Below, in pieces: positions 30,522 to 40,043 of a stretch of DNA of 64,000 nucleotides (within the stretch, counting starts at the first letter, position 1; each line of letters begins with the position of its first letter). The notes beneath the pieces were generated by a model. It was not told where the DNA came from. It was given only the letters and a program-made list of their open reading frames with translations, and searched no databases. A program made the position numbers and the translations under genes. Origin of the DNA: Leishmania infantum JPCM5 (Eukaryota; Euglenozoa; Kinetoplastea; Trypanosomatida; Trypanosomatidae); NCBI RefSeq assembly GCF_000002875.2, contig NC_009406.2, positions 537,785 to 601,784 on the forward strand. The letters are read 5' to 3'.

Positions 30522-33500
30522 ATGCATCCCGGCGGACAATACAAAGGCGATCAGTATCGCAGGCGCGCGGGTTACAGTCAACAAGGTTATCTAGCTGCTC
30601 AAGGAAACAATGACCAGTTCTCGGAAAAGACAGGTGGTAGTGGCAGCTACCGGGGCGGCAGAGGACGAGGCGGTTCTTTAAATATTGGGTGGGGTGTGGG
30701 AGGAAGCGGCAATTTCCCGGGATATCAGGGAAATCGAGTAGATGTCGAACCGCCGCTGCAGAGGGAAGTGGAAACGCCAAACGGCCCCACAGTTGACAAA
30801 AACGATCTCTCGACATGGCGGAGAAAAGACTTCCACGAGCTTGTGAAAGCCTTCGTCGATGACAAGGCCTCCAACGAGCTTTCATTCCCATCCACTTTGA
30901 CACCTGCTCAACGGAATATGGTGCACCGAATCGCAATGTCATTTAACCTCGATCACAAATCCAGCGGTGAGGGTGCCAGCCGCGCCTTAAAGCTGACAAA
31001 AATTGGCGGAATAGTTGATGCACTGAAGCGGCAGCAAGACGCGGCTGAAGGCGGGGTTCGGGTCAAGACCATCGATGGGTATCAAGGGGCGCAAAAACTC
31101 AAGCACGACCATCTCTCTGAAAGTGATATTCTCTCGCTTGAAGAAAAGCTCAAGCCGCACAAAAGCAGCATGGCTGCTGAAATCAAGGCTGTGGCGAATG
31201 AGCCATCCTTGGAGAGAAAGTGTTTCCGAGTGGCTCAGGGAGGACTCTCTGCAGTGCCTAAACTTAGCCGACCAGTCGACCGCGCTCAATTGAATCAGTT
31301 TCGTATGTCGCTACCAGCGTACCGGCATGGCCCACAAATTATTAAATCGGTTCAGGAGAATTCTGTGGTTGTTATTTGTGGCGACACTGGCTGCGGCAAA
31401 ACTACGCAAATTCCGCAGATGCTCTACGACGCTGGGATTTTCGACAAGCACCATGACGTCATCTGTACGCAGCCTCGTCGAATCAGCGCACTCTCTGTTG
31501 CGCAGCGCGTGGCGACGGAACGGGGTGAGGCCTGTGGGGATAGCTGCGGGTACGTTATCCGCTTCGAGAACATGACGAGCGCGAGCTCGCATATTATTTA
31601 CCAGACTACAGGTATATTGCTACGCCGCCTCCACTCTGAGCCGGACTTGAAGAATGTCGCATGCGTCGTCGTCGATGAGGTGCACGAGCGCGATGTAGAA
31701 ACGGACTTTTGTCTGCTCTTGTTGCGCGATAGACTGCGTGCACAGCAGGAGCATCCGGAGATATACCCACTGCAGCTCAAGCTTGTAGTGATGTCGGCAA
31801 CAGTGCAGGTTGACGCGCTTGTGTCGTACTTTTCCGGCTACAACAGAGGTCGCGATATCCCGCTCATCACGATCCCTGGTACACTGTTTCCTGTGAGGGA
31901 GTTTTTTTTGGAGGATGCCTTGCGCAAAGTTGGCGCCTCGGCGTCCGCCGCACCAGCGATGAGACTCCTTTCGAACCAGAAGCGAGAGGCTCAGCGGAGC
32001 GCCGACACGCTAGGGACCGAGGGTAATGCTGCGTTGTACGAACAGCTGAAGTCGGTGGTGTTCGACACGTTTGACCGGGATGTGGAAGGGCTTGTTCCTT
32101 ACGATCTTGTGTGTGATTTAATCAAGAAGATTCACGATGAGTCTCGTTCTCACGCGGAGAGTATTTTGGTATTTCTGCCAGGGTGGGCGGCGATTTCCTG
32201 CATTGCGAATCGACTCAAGCGCTCACAGTTTGCAAGGGAGCTCTCTATCTTGATGCTACACTCTAGCCTTACGACGGCAGAGCAGCAGCGCGTTTTTGAG
32301 CGGCCACCGAAAAACTACCGCAAAATTGTGCTCGCCACTAGCATCGCTGAGACAAGTATCACGATCAACGATATTGTCTACGTTATTGACAGCGGTCTCG
32401 TGAAGGGGACGTCATACGATCCCATGGGCAACACCAGCGCTCTCAAGGCGACGCTGATCGGCAAGGCAAACGGGGTGCAGCGACGGGGCCGCGCCGGGCG
32501 CTGCCAGCCTGGTGTGTGCTATCATCTGCTTCCTAAGGCGGTGTACGATGACTTGCCCGGCTTCCTCCCTCCCGAAATCGTTCGGTCTCCACTCGAGGAG
32601 GTATGCTTGCAATTGAAGGCCATCGAGTCGAACCAGAAATGTGCGCAGGTATTATCGCGGGCGATGAGTGCGCCGCCTACGGAGGCAATAGAGCACGCCG
32701 TACAATTTTTGACGGAAATGGGTGCGTTTACCACTGAGGAGAAGATGGCCAACCTGGGCAGGGCTCTGGCAGCGCTCCCAACGCACCCACTATTGGGCAA
32801 GATGCTCTTCACGGCCGCCTGCTTTGGTGTTCTAGACACCGTCGCAACGATTGCGGCTGGTCTTTCGGTCAAGACGCCGTTCATTCGCCCACAGGCCTTT
32901 GAAAAGAACAGCGCTAAAGAGAACCTGCTTCGGATTGACAACAACGCTCTGTCGGACCACTTTTGCGTCGTAACTCTGTTCACAGGGTGGATTCGAAGCG
33001 GCCGGAGTTTGCATTACGCGACTTCCCACTTTGCTGATAACAACACGCTGCGTTCGCTGGAGCGGACGAAGCTGCAGTTCATCAGACTGGTGCTCCAATC
33101 GTCCTTTGCGAAAGGGATCGTGTCCCCGGAGGCTCACTTTTCGCGGTACGCAAGCAACAGAGGGCTTGTCAGGCTCGTTCTCCTCTGGTCTCTGTACCCG
33201 CGCCTTGCTACCCTTGAGTACCGTGCCAACCGGGGAAGCCAGAACCCTCAGGTGTTCTGCTGGGACAACAAGGCTGCCGTGTTCTCCATGAATTCGGTGC
33301 TGGGGTTCTACAGGCGTAGAGACTTTGGTGCGAACTCCTTTATCGTATACTACGACCGCATGAACCTCGAGGCGATGCTGAGCGTTTTCGACGCAACAGC
33401 GGTGTCCCCGATTGACGTTGTGCTGTGCCTGCGCCAGCTCACGGTGCGGCCGCTGCTTGAGGTGCCAGCGCTCTTCTTGCAGGACACTGAGAGCAAGCTG

Positions 33501-34181
33501 GCTCCGCCGGCGTACCTAGACGTGAACAGCTTGCCAGACAAGGAGAACTACGCGGCGATGTTTTTCGATGGCGACAAGAAGTTGTACGTGGCCCCGAAGA
33601 AGCTGGCTGGCGTCCTTCAAACCGCGCGGGACTGCTTAGATTTCTTCCTCGCCACGTGCATCAAAAGCGTCCGCGCAAAGAAATTTCCTGATTCCTTGGT
33701 GCATGTTTTGGCACAGATCGTGGGATATCCCATCATTGGCTTCGATACACTTGCCGCTGGGGTGGCTAGTGCAACTCACATGGATCCTGCTATTCAACAA
33801 ATGCAGCTGGCCAGCGCACATCTACCCGGGTTTGCCCGTCGCCAGGGGCAGGGTGACATAGAGTCGGACGTCTCTGACGATGAGGCGCCGATCATCGGAG
33901 ACGAAGACGACGACACATACCTGGGGCGCTTGACCGCAGAGCAAAAAGCATCCGTGGCGGCCGCTTACGGTGACTTGGCGGTGTTCCGCTACGACGGCGT
34001 CGCAGAGCTCTTGCATGCGGCCAAGAGGGCAGAGGGCTTGTCAGCCTTGCCGGAGGAGAAAATGGAAGGAGGGGATGTGAACGCCGCCGGCGACGATGAG
34101 GAAGACGAGGAGGATGAGGACGAAGAGATCATCGTTGCTAACCTGAACCTGGCGGAGATGCAAGTTGTGCAAAACGCGTGA
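30522..34181 (+). CDS. R3H-domain DExH-box RNA helicase (DHX36/YTHDC2-like)
   Basis: The frame encodes 1219 residues from MHPGGQYKGD (ATG at 30522); an upstream extension to 30444 is T-rich UTR. Order: Arg/Gly-rich N-terminus with RGGRGRGG near 45, R3H-like domain at about 100-165, then a DEAH/RHA helicase core. The core has GDTGCGKTT near 286 (motif I), DEVH near 384 (motif II), SAT near 424 (motif III), ATSIAETSIT (motif V) and QRRGRAGR near 652 (motif VI). HA2/ratchet and OB-fold regions follow, ending in a Glu/Asp-rich tail. Such helicases unwind structured RNA or G-quadruplexes using ATP; the specific target is unknown. It is likely cytoplasmic or nuclear. Confidence 0.92.
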   Translation: MHPGGQYKGDQYRRRAGYSQQGYLAAQGNNDQFSEKTGGSGSYRGGRGRGGSLNIGWGVGGSGNFPGYQGNRVDVEPPLQREVETPNGPTVDKNDLSTWRRKDFHELVKAFVDDKASNELSFPSTLTPAQRNMVHRIAMSFNLDHKSSGEGASRALKLTKIGGIVDALKRQQDAAEGGVRVKTIDGYQGAQKLKHDHLSESDILSLEEKLKPHKSSMAAEIKAVANEPSLERKCFRVAQGGLSAVPKLSRPVDRAQLNQFRMSLPAYRHGPQIIKSVQENSVVVICGDTGCGKTTQIPQMLYDAGIFDKHHDVICTQPRRISALSVAQRVATERGEACGDSCGYVIRFENMTSASSHIIYQTTGILLRRLHSEPDLKNVACVVVDEVHERDVETDFCLLLLRDRLRAQQEHPEIYPLQLKLVVMSATVQVDALVSYFSGYNRGRDIPLITIPGTLFPVREFFLEDALRKVGASASAAPAMRLLSNQKREAQRSADTLGTEGNAALYEQLKSVVFDTFDRDVEGLVPYDLVCDLIKKIHDESRSHAESILVFLPGWAAISCIANRLKRSQFARELSILMLHSSLTTAEQQRVFERPPKNYRKIVLATSIAETSITINDIVYVIDSGLVKGTSYDPMGNTSALKATLIGKANGVQRRGRAGRCQPGVCYHLLPKAVYDDLPGFLPPEIVRSPLEEVCLQLKAIESNQKCAQVLSRAMSAPPTEAIEHAVQFLTEMGAFTTEEKMANLGRALAALPTHPLLGKMLFTAACFGVLDTVATIAAGLSVKTPFIRPQAFEKNSAKENLLRIDNNALSDHFCVVTLFTGWIRSGRSLHYATSHFADNNTLRSLERTKLQFIRLVLQSSFAKGIVSPEAHFSRYASNRGLVRLVLLWSLYPRLATLEYRANRGSQNPQVFCWDNKAAVFSMNSVLGFYRRRDFGANSFIVYYDRMNLEAMLSVFDATAVSPIDVVLCLRQLTVRPLLEVPALFLQDTESKLAPPAYLDVNSLPDKENYAAMFFDGDKKLYVAPKKLAGVLQTARDCLDFFLATCIKSVRAKKFPDSLVHVLAQIVGYPIIGFDTLAAGVASATHMDPAIQQMQLASAHLPGFARRQGQGDIESDVSDDEAPIIGDEDDDTYLGRLTAEQKASVAAAYGDLAVFRYDGVAELLHAAKRAEGLSALPEEKMEGGDVNAAGDDEEDEEDEDEEIIVANLNLAEMQVVQNA

Positions 34182-35076
34182 GTGCCTCTCAAATCGCTGG
34201 CCATCTCTTTTCGCTCGTCAGCTTTGAAGGCGGCCTAGCGTGGGGGTGGGTGCTTTGACGCTAATGCCCATCAGCCCAGGTGAAGACGCTGCTTGCTTCA
34301 GCTGCTTGTTGCGTTTCGGCATGTTCTGTCGTTTCTTTCCCTCCCCCCTCTCGCTGCGCTAATTTGTGCTGGTGATTCATATCTTATTACTGCCTCTATG
34401 TTCTGGACGCCGAGAAGCAGTCTCTAATTGTAAGGTTTGTTTGCTTCTCTTTTCGCTTTGTTGTCTTCAGGCGAACTCCCTCCGCAAGAAGTATTTATGT
34501 TAGAATAAGTTCTCGCTGCACGCGCACGCAGGCACTCATCTGCATGAGGTGCAGATCTCTCTGCACACTATCCTGTAAAACCACTTCGAGGAGAAAAAAG
34601 ATAAGGGCGGGCCACGTTCTTGAAGATCAACAGAGGAGACTAGCTATGCCCAGGTTTGACGCGGTGTGTCTGCTGTCCTCGTTTTCCCCTGATGCACGAA
34701 AAAAGTAGCAGCTTCGTCTATCTCAGGCGAACGCGCCACGGAAAGTAGCTGTGCAGGTGCCGAGGAGAATTGCAGATTCCTCCGACACGCTGCCGTTCGA
34801 CAATCAACTCGGCACAGCGCGTATGGTGGAGCAGTGTCGACAGCAGCCAAGGGGCGCTGTTGTGTGTGTAAAGCAAAAAAAAGCAAAAACTACTGCCACG
34901 AAAGTGGCTTCTTTTTTTTTTTGATTCTTCCTCTCTTCTGTGTACATTTGCCACTGATACTGCGGCACTCTCAGCGGTACGCGGTGCAGTACTCATAAGC
35001 ACATTCCAATTCGCCTGGACTCAGGGTCAGTAGTAGTAGCTTTTGTCATCTGGAGTGCCTCCAGCAATTCATCAGT
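34182..35076 (+). other. Intergenic between helicase and C2-like gene 1
   Basis: About 900 bp of presumed helicase 3' UTR followed by the 5' UTR of the next gene. It is T-rich at 34,911-34,922. No gene is visible. Confidence 0.55.
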
Positions 35077-36570
35077 ATGCTGTGCATCAGGAAGCTAGCG
35101 CTCGTTGACAGAGCCGAGCCAGGGACGGTGTGGAGCTACGACCTGAAGAAGCAATGGTACTACGGTGATCTTGTCGCTGTCCGCGTGCACGATTCCAACG
35201 AGAAGGTGCTTGGATCGACGATCCCGGATGTCTTTGCCCCGTCATCGGAGGCAGGGCAGTCTACAGTGTGTGTTTCCTGGATCAACGAATACCCAGCGGA
35301 GGAGCCGATGGCGTCTGAGAAAGCGCTCGAGGAGAGTCTCGGCGAGCCACCCGCTGGTGACTCACGAGGTGAGGCCGCGATCGACGGAAGCGATCCGCCA
35401 GAGCCTAAAGCGTCCCCGGTGACGTCGGGGAGCACGATGAATGGGCTCGAAAATTTGACCACTACGCCAGGTGGCGTGGCCGAAGGCGCCAAATACGCTG
35501 AGCCGTGCTCCGCCTCAATTCCACTGAAGCCTGAAATTCCTGCCGGAGGTGCCGCTGAGAGTGATCAAACTGTAACATCTGACAAACCCACCGCTGCTGC
35601 TAAAACCGCGACGAAGGCAGCAGAAGATCCGTCGGTGTTGCCGAATTCTTCGGCGGCGGCTCCAGGCTCCCCGTTCAGCGAGGCGCCCACTGCAGAGGAA
35701 AGTGGTGCTGCCTGCGTCCCGGTATCCGCGGCTTCGGTGGCACGCAAGCCCATATTTAGCGGCTGCACGCCGATCAGCATTGCTCAGGCGCCAAAGGGTG
35801 TTCTCCACTTTCAGGTCATTACGGTGCTCGGCACAAAGGTGGCCGTGGGAGGGGCGAATGTGCAGTCAATCCTGGAGGCTGACACGTCGGAATCACCCCG
35901 TGTTCAGCACTACGCTGTGCTCATCACCCCAGCCAACACAAATGCGGAGAGTGCCAGCACAATTCACGCGGTGCTGGAATTCAGCGTTGTTGTCGGGACA
36001 ATAGATATTGCTACCGTAGTTTCTTTAGCCGCCAGCGCTTCGTACGCACCGATGCCCACGCCTCTCCGTGCCGGTAGCACTTGTGCTTTTTCGACCCACA
36101 CCTTCTACTTCCCCTCTAAGTTTCTCACTGGGAACGGCGTCTACATTGTGACGAATGTGCTGTGCGCGGAGAGCTTATCGGACAACTCCGTGCACTTGGA
36201 GTTTGCTTTGCCAGAAGACTTAAAACGGTTGCATGTGCTGCCGGAGAAGAAGGCTGTCCTCAAAGAGCGCGGCGAGCGCGCCTACTTCACGTGCACTTGG
36301 GATGTGCTTAGTCCCTACGTGGGCACCGCTAACGGCAAGGACTCGCAGCTTACATCGGCTGGGCTTCATGTTTTGATCCGCGACGGCGCTGAAAGCAGGG
36401 CTCCTTTTGATATCGAACTGGTTGGTGAGCCTCCGTCAACAAACAGCGTGGGTCCTTACATGTTTTTTGTAAACCACGCCAAAGTCACGAACAACTCTTG
36501 CAATGCGGATGATGAGGCGATCTTGATGGACATTTTACCTATTTCACTCGTCACTCGTGCGGTCGCGTAG
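35077..36570 (+). CDS. Hypothetical protein with C2-like fold, paralogue of the 45.7-kb gene
   Basis: The frame encodes 497 residues from MLCIRKLALVDRAEPG. Residues 1-55 align with 36-85 of the protein at 45,713-47,563 (LALVDRAE against LVLVDTAE; KKQWYYG against KQQWGGG). Residues about 75-225 are a disordered Ala/Ser/Pro/Glu-rich insert absent from the paralogue. A beta-rich region (about 240-390) again aligns, including TFYFPSKFLTGNGVYIVTNV against DFYYPSFFLTGTGEYIVSNV, and AYFTCTW against VYFSATW. The strand pattern suggests a C2-like beta-sandwich, but no calcium-binding Asp cluster is evident. The function is unknown. It lies upstream of L14 copy A, as its paralogue lies upstream of copy B. 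Confidence 0.8.
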   Translation: MLCIRKLALVDRAEPGTVWSYDLKKQWYYGDLVAVRVHDSNEKVLGSTIPDVFAPSSEAGQSTVCVSWINEYPAEEPMASEKALEESLGEPPAGDSRGEAAIDGSDPPEPKASPVTSGSTMNGLENLTTTPGGVAEGAKYAEPCSASIPLKPEIPAGGAAESDQTVTSDKPTAAAKTATKAAEDPSVLPNSSAAAPGSPFSEAPTAEESGAACVPVSAASVARKPIFSGCTPISIAQAPKGVLHFQVITVLGTKVAVGGANVQSILEADTSESPRVQHYAVLITPANTNAESASTIHAVLEFSVVVGTIDIATVVSLAASASYAPMPTPLRAGSTCAFSTHTFYFPSKFLTGNGVYIVTNVLCAESLSDNSVHLEFALPEDLKRLHVLPEKKAVLKERGERAYFTCTWDVLSPYVGTANGKDSQLTSAGLHVLIRDGAESRAPFDIELVGEPPSTNSVGPYMFFVNHAKVTNNSCNADDEAILMDILPISLVTRAVA

Positions 36571-37095
36571 CCGGCCACTGCGACACGGATGCCGTCAGCC
36601 GGTGGCATGAATCCCTCACGTCCTCATCTGCTGCGCTGAGAGGGAGAGCCGCTGGGCCTTGTTCTTTTCGTTCCTGCGGTCTCGGACATCTTCCACGAGT
36701 GACAAAGCGCGACAGAGGGACGCTTTCCTTCTTTGTTCTGCCATGCATTTTTTTCTCACCCATCGTGATTTGCGCAAACTAGTTATCTTTTCCTACTTTG
36801 TGTACCGAGGCTTATCTTATCCGCCCCACCTTGTCGCTTGTGCGAACAGGGGCGAGGGGGGAGGCCTGACAAAAACACGCACGGCACGCTCACCCCTTGC
36901 CTCTCCCTCCTTGTTCCTATTTCAGATATGTCACTGTGGTGTTTCTCTTGCTTTTCAATCGCTGCTCGCCGAGGTCTCTGTACAGCGCCCCTTTCCGCTG
37001 TAGAGGCCAGCCGCTTTGCTTTGTTCGAGTCTTCGTGTACAAGTGAAAGAGCCTGTCCTCCACCTTTTTCTTTTTTTTGTCACTCGATAGTTCAG

Positions 37096-37642
37096 CCCTG
37101 ATAAGAGTAAGAAACACCTCAGTGCGTGGCATCACAGGGCCCAGCACCCGCCCCGTGGGGGAGCCCAGCAGCCCCACACCCCACCGGCGCCGAACCACTT
37201 TTTGGTGGCGCCAGGGCCAGGTACCCTACGACGTGGGGTGGGGGGGTGAGAGCGATTCGTGGCTACTGACGCCGGCGGCCCGGTCCTGGATGACGTGGCG
37301 TCGGGGCGGCCTGCGACAGGGCACGCGTGTGTGCCATCCATATGCGTGTTTAAGTGTCGGCGCGACCCGTGCGTGCCCAACCCGGCCTTCGCGCTGCCTA
37401 CTGGTTGGGGGCCCTGGGCCACCCCGAGGCAGATGGCCCGGGTGGCGGCCGGCGCCATCGGGGCGACCGTGGCGCGTCCAGCGGGGCGGGTGGCGGGCTG
37501 AATGTGGGACGCGGGCCGTGCTCAGGTGGCTGCGCCGGCGTTGCCGCAGCACGTGCTTAGGGTTGCTTTTCCCCACCCGCTGGGGCCCGCGATGAGCAGG
37601 GCAACATGGAGTTCGGCTTCAAGTTCACTGGAAAAAGCGCGC
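37096..37642 (+). mobile_element. SIDER-like retroposon copy 3 (most complete)
   Basis: About 547 bp, the typical SIDER size, beginning CCCTGATAAGAG and ending near AAAAAGCGCGC. The 5' boundary at CCCTG is shared exactly with copy 4, after which the flanks differ. It carries the hairpin GGCG-CCGAA-CCAC-TTTTTG-GTGG-CGCC and the following CAGGG. It sits in sense orientation in a presumed 3' UTR, the usual place for SIDER2 elements, which are linked to mRNA instability and translational control. I found no clear target-site duplication. Confidence 0.6.
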
Positions 37643-38039
37643 GCCGGAAGAAACGAAAAAACGTTTCTGGGCTAGCGCTTCGTCTTTGAAAGTGCTCGAA
37701 ACTGCGTTGTCTTGTGTCTACACTACTTGTGTGTGATCCCTGGAGTTTTTTTATTCCGGCATCTGTGATGACGTGCGCAGTGGCACGCACCGATTCTTCT
37801 CAAACATGCAAAAAAATGCGCCCATTCAAAGCTTCAATCATCGAAAAAGGAAAGCTCTTAGAAAGACGATAATCGATTAAATTCTCTAGCATGAGGAAGT
37901 ACACTGCGAAGGATGCATGCAGTCTTCTTCGGAGTACCGCCGCTCTACTCTTCGTACCTCTCTTTCGAGACTCCGTCTTGACGTCAGCAGGCGCTGCATC
38001 TGATGCTTCGCTGCCGACTCCTCTGCGTCGACTCGCCCG

Positions 38040-38158
38040 GTGCTCTGCCGCCTCGCTCTATCTCCCTCTCCTCCTCTGTGCTTCGCCTCCCCACTCACAC
38101 AAACACACACACTGACGCATACGCTGTCCCGCTCTCGCCTTTGCTGTCTTGTGCGCAG
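38040..38158 (+). promoter_or_regulatory. Trans-splice acceptor region of L14 copy A
   Basis: A CT-rich tract (about 38,060-38,095) and pyrimidine-rich sequence up to 38,150 precede a CAG acceptor with AG at 38,157-38,158, 18 bases before the ATG. This would give a very short 5' UTR, common for ribosomal protein mRNAs in this group. Confidence 0.55.
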
Positions 38159-38176
38159 GGTATCGCATTGTGCATA

Positions 38177-38704
38177 ATGGTCAAGTCCCACTACATCTGC
38201 GCGGGCCGCCTGGTGCGCATCCTGCGTGGCCCCCGCCAGGACCGCGTTGGTGTGATCGTCGACATTGTCGACGCGAACCGCGTGCTGGTGGAGAACCCGG
38301 AGGACGCGAAGATGTGGCGCCACGTGCAGAACCTGAAGAACGTGGAGCCGCTGAAGTACTGCGTGAGCGTCAGCCGCAACTGCAGCGCGAAGGCGCTGAA
38401 GGATGCGCTGGCCTCGTCGAAGGCGCTGGAGAAGTACGCGAAGACGCGCACTGCTGCGCGCGTGGAGGCGAAGAAGGCGTGCGCCGCGTCGACGGACTTC
38501 GAGCGCTACCAGCTGCGCGTTGCGCGCCGTTCTCGCGCGCACTGGGCGCGCAAGGTGTTCGACGAGAAGGACGCGAAGACGCCCGTGTCGTGGCACAAGG
38601 TTGCGCTGAAGAAGATGCAGAAGAAGGCCGCAAAGATGGACTCGACCGAGGGCGCTAAGAGGCGCATGCAGAAGGCGATCGCTGCCCGCAAGGCGAAAAA
38701 GTAA
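38177..38704 (+). CDS. RPL14: Ribosomal protein eL14, copy A
   Basis: The frame encodes 175 residues from MVKSHYICAGRLVRI (ATG at 38177, just after the acceptor). The N-terminal KOW-type SH3 domain reads GRLVRILRGPRQDRVGVIVDIVDANRVLVENP. A helical Lys/Arg-rich C-terminus follows, ending AARKAKK. It is a component of the large cytosolic ribosomal subunit. Codon use is strongly GC-ending and uniform, as expected for a highly expressed gene. Copy B at 47,978-48,505 encodes the identical protein. Confidence 0.95.
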   Translation: MVKSHYICAGRLVRILRGPRQDRVGVIVDIVDANRVLVENPEDAKMWRHVQNLKNVEPLKYCVSVSRNCSAKALKDALASSKALEKYAKTRTAARVEAKKACAASTDFERYQLRVARRSRAHWARKVFDEKDAKTPVSWHKVALKKMQKKAAKMDSTEGAKRRMQKAIAARKAKK

Positions 38705-39308
38705 GGCCATACCCTCACTTCGCTTGTTTCGTGATTTTTCGTGGGAGTCGGTGGCCCTACCACCGGTCTTTCATTGGCTTATTTCTATCCGGTCTGAAAG
38801 AGGTACAAAGGCGAACGCATTGTAGTGAGTAATGGTGTCGCAAAGGGTGATATGAGTGGGGCCTATGTACATCCCTCAGAATCCACGAGGGCGGGCGTAT
38901 GTGGAAGTTGTTTGCGGCATCTGTGAGTGCTCGCGTGTGCCGCGGTGCGTCGGTGGCACTTGTTCGATTCCCCAGGCACGCACGCGGGAGCTGTCGATGT
39001 GGAGCGATGAAACGCCTACGAGAATCGTCGTGTGTCTCCCCCTTGACTTTTGCCTGTGGAGTCTTCGTGCGCACGTTGCAGTTGTGACCGGATGATGCAA
39101 ACCGCAGCAAGTTTGACAGTCATTTGTGGGTGGCTTCTTCAAGGACCCTCTCGCTTTCTCTCTTCCTCGCTTATCTTCTTTCGCATTGCACAGTCGTTTC
39201 CACGTGGAGGGGTAGTGCTTTCACTGCTTCTTGGGGAGAGTCACAGGCGTACATATGTACACATACGCACTCTGTCGTTGTGTTTGAGAAGGAAGTGGCA
39301 GAGGAAAA
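38705..39308 (+). other. Intergenic between L14 copy A and dephospho-CoA kinase
   Basis: About 600 bp of UTR sequence. CT-rich segments at 39,150-39,180 are followed by AG dinucleotides before the kinase ATG. No gene is visible. Confidence 0.5.
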
Positions 39309-40043
39309 ATGATTCTTATCGGCCTGACGGGCGGAATTGCCTGCGGCAAGTCATCTGTGTCGCGAATACTGCGAGACGAGTTTCACATCGAAGTCATCGA
39401 TGCCGACCTTGTCGTGCGTGAGCTGCAGGCCCCGAATTCTGCGTGCACTCGACGAATTGCAGCGCGGTGGCCCCTCTGTGTGCATCCAGAGACTGGGGAG
39501 CTGAACCGCGCAGAATTAGGCAAGGTCGTCTTCAGCGATGCACAAGCTCGACGGGAGCTAGGAAAGATAATGAACCCCGCGATCTTCAAGGCCATTCTGA
39601 AGCGCATTGCCGCCGCGTGGTGGCATGACCTTTGGCGCAGTGGCGCCGCCTCGTCGCCATCCATTGTGGTGTTGGACGCGCCTACATTGTTCGAAACCAA
39701 AACGTTCATGTACTTTGTCAGCGCCTCCGTCGTGGTGAGCTGCTCAGAGCAGCGTCAGATCGAGCGACTGCGCAGCCGAGACGGTTTCTCGAAAAAGGAG
39801 GCGCTGCAGCGTATCGGTAGCCAGATGTCTCTCGAGGCAAAGCGTCGGCTTGCCGACTACATTATCGAGAACGACTGCGCAGACGACTTGGACGCGCTTC
39901 GCGGAGTTGTGTGCGCGTGTGTTGCGTGGATGTCGCGGCAGTCAAACAAGCGGCTCACGTACATGTTTGGCACCGTGGCTGCTGCTGCGGTTGGTGTGGC
40001 GGCCGCCGTGGGCTACGCTGGTTACCGACTACTGCTAGCGTGA
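39309..40043 (+). CDS. Dephospho-CoA kinase with C-terminal membrane anchor
   Basis: The frame encodes 244 residues from MILIGLTGGIACGKSS. The Walker A P-loop is GGIACGKSS at about 8-16. The CoaE pattern continues with VIDADLVVRELQ, the lid/CoA-binding helices, and a final Arg-containing SRDGFSKKEALQRIGSQ region. It phosphorylates the 3'-hydroxyl of dephospho-CoA, the last step of coenzyme A synthesis. After the kinase domain (to about 212), residues 218-240 form a hydrophobic Ala/Val/Gly-rich helix followed by YRLLLA. That is a tail anchor, which would put the kinase on an outer mitochondrial, ER or other membrane facing the cytosol (inference). Confidence 0.92.
   Translation: MILIGLTGGIACGKSSVSRILRDEFHIEVIDADLVVRELQAPNSACTRRIAARWPLCVHPETGELNRAELGKVVFSDAQARRELGKIMNPAIFKAILKRIAAAWWHDLWRSGAASSPSIVVLDAPTLFETKTFMYFVSASVVVSCSEQRQIERLRSRDGFSKKEALQRIGSQMSLEAKRRLADYIIENDCADDLDALRGVVCACVAWMSRQSNKRLTYMFGTVAAAAVGVAAAVGYAGYRLLLA

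Larger units (their letters stand above)
36571..38176 (+). other. Intergenic ahead of L14 copy A, with SIDER-like copy 3
   Basis: This holds the 3' UTR of C2-like gene 1, the full-length SIDER-like copy, and the L14 5' region. The last 206 bp are shared with the copy-B locus. No other gene is visible. Confidence 0.6.
37971..38738 (+). repeat. Duplicated L14 block, copy A
   Basis: These 768 bp match 47,772-48,539 with one visible difference (T at 37,995, A at 47,796). The block covers the polypyrimidine/acceptor region, the whole L14 coding region and 34 bp after the stop. Identity ends abruptly on both sides. Confidence 0.93.

Noticed and set aside
37077..37595. 172-codon open frame across the SIDER-like element, also present in copy 1
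   Set aside because: It is conserved only because the DNA copies are nearly identical. The product is Arg/Trp/Gly/Pro-rich with no motif, and SIDERs are non-coding.
38149..38658. 169-codon plus-strand frame overlapping L14, and the minus-strand frame at 37,886-38,710
   Set aside because: Both are shadow frames of the GC-rich, highly biased L14 coding sequence.
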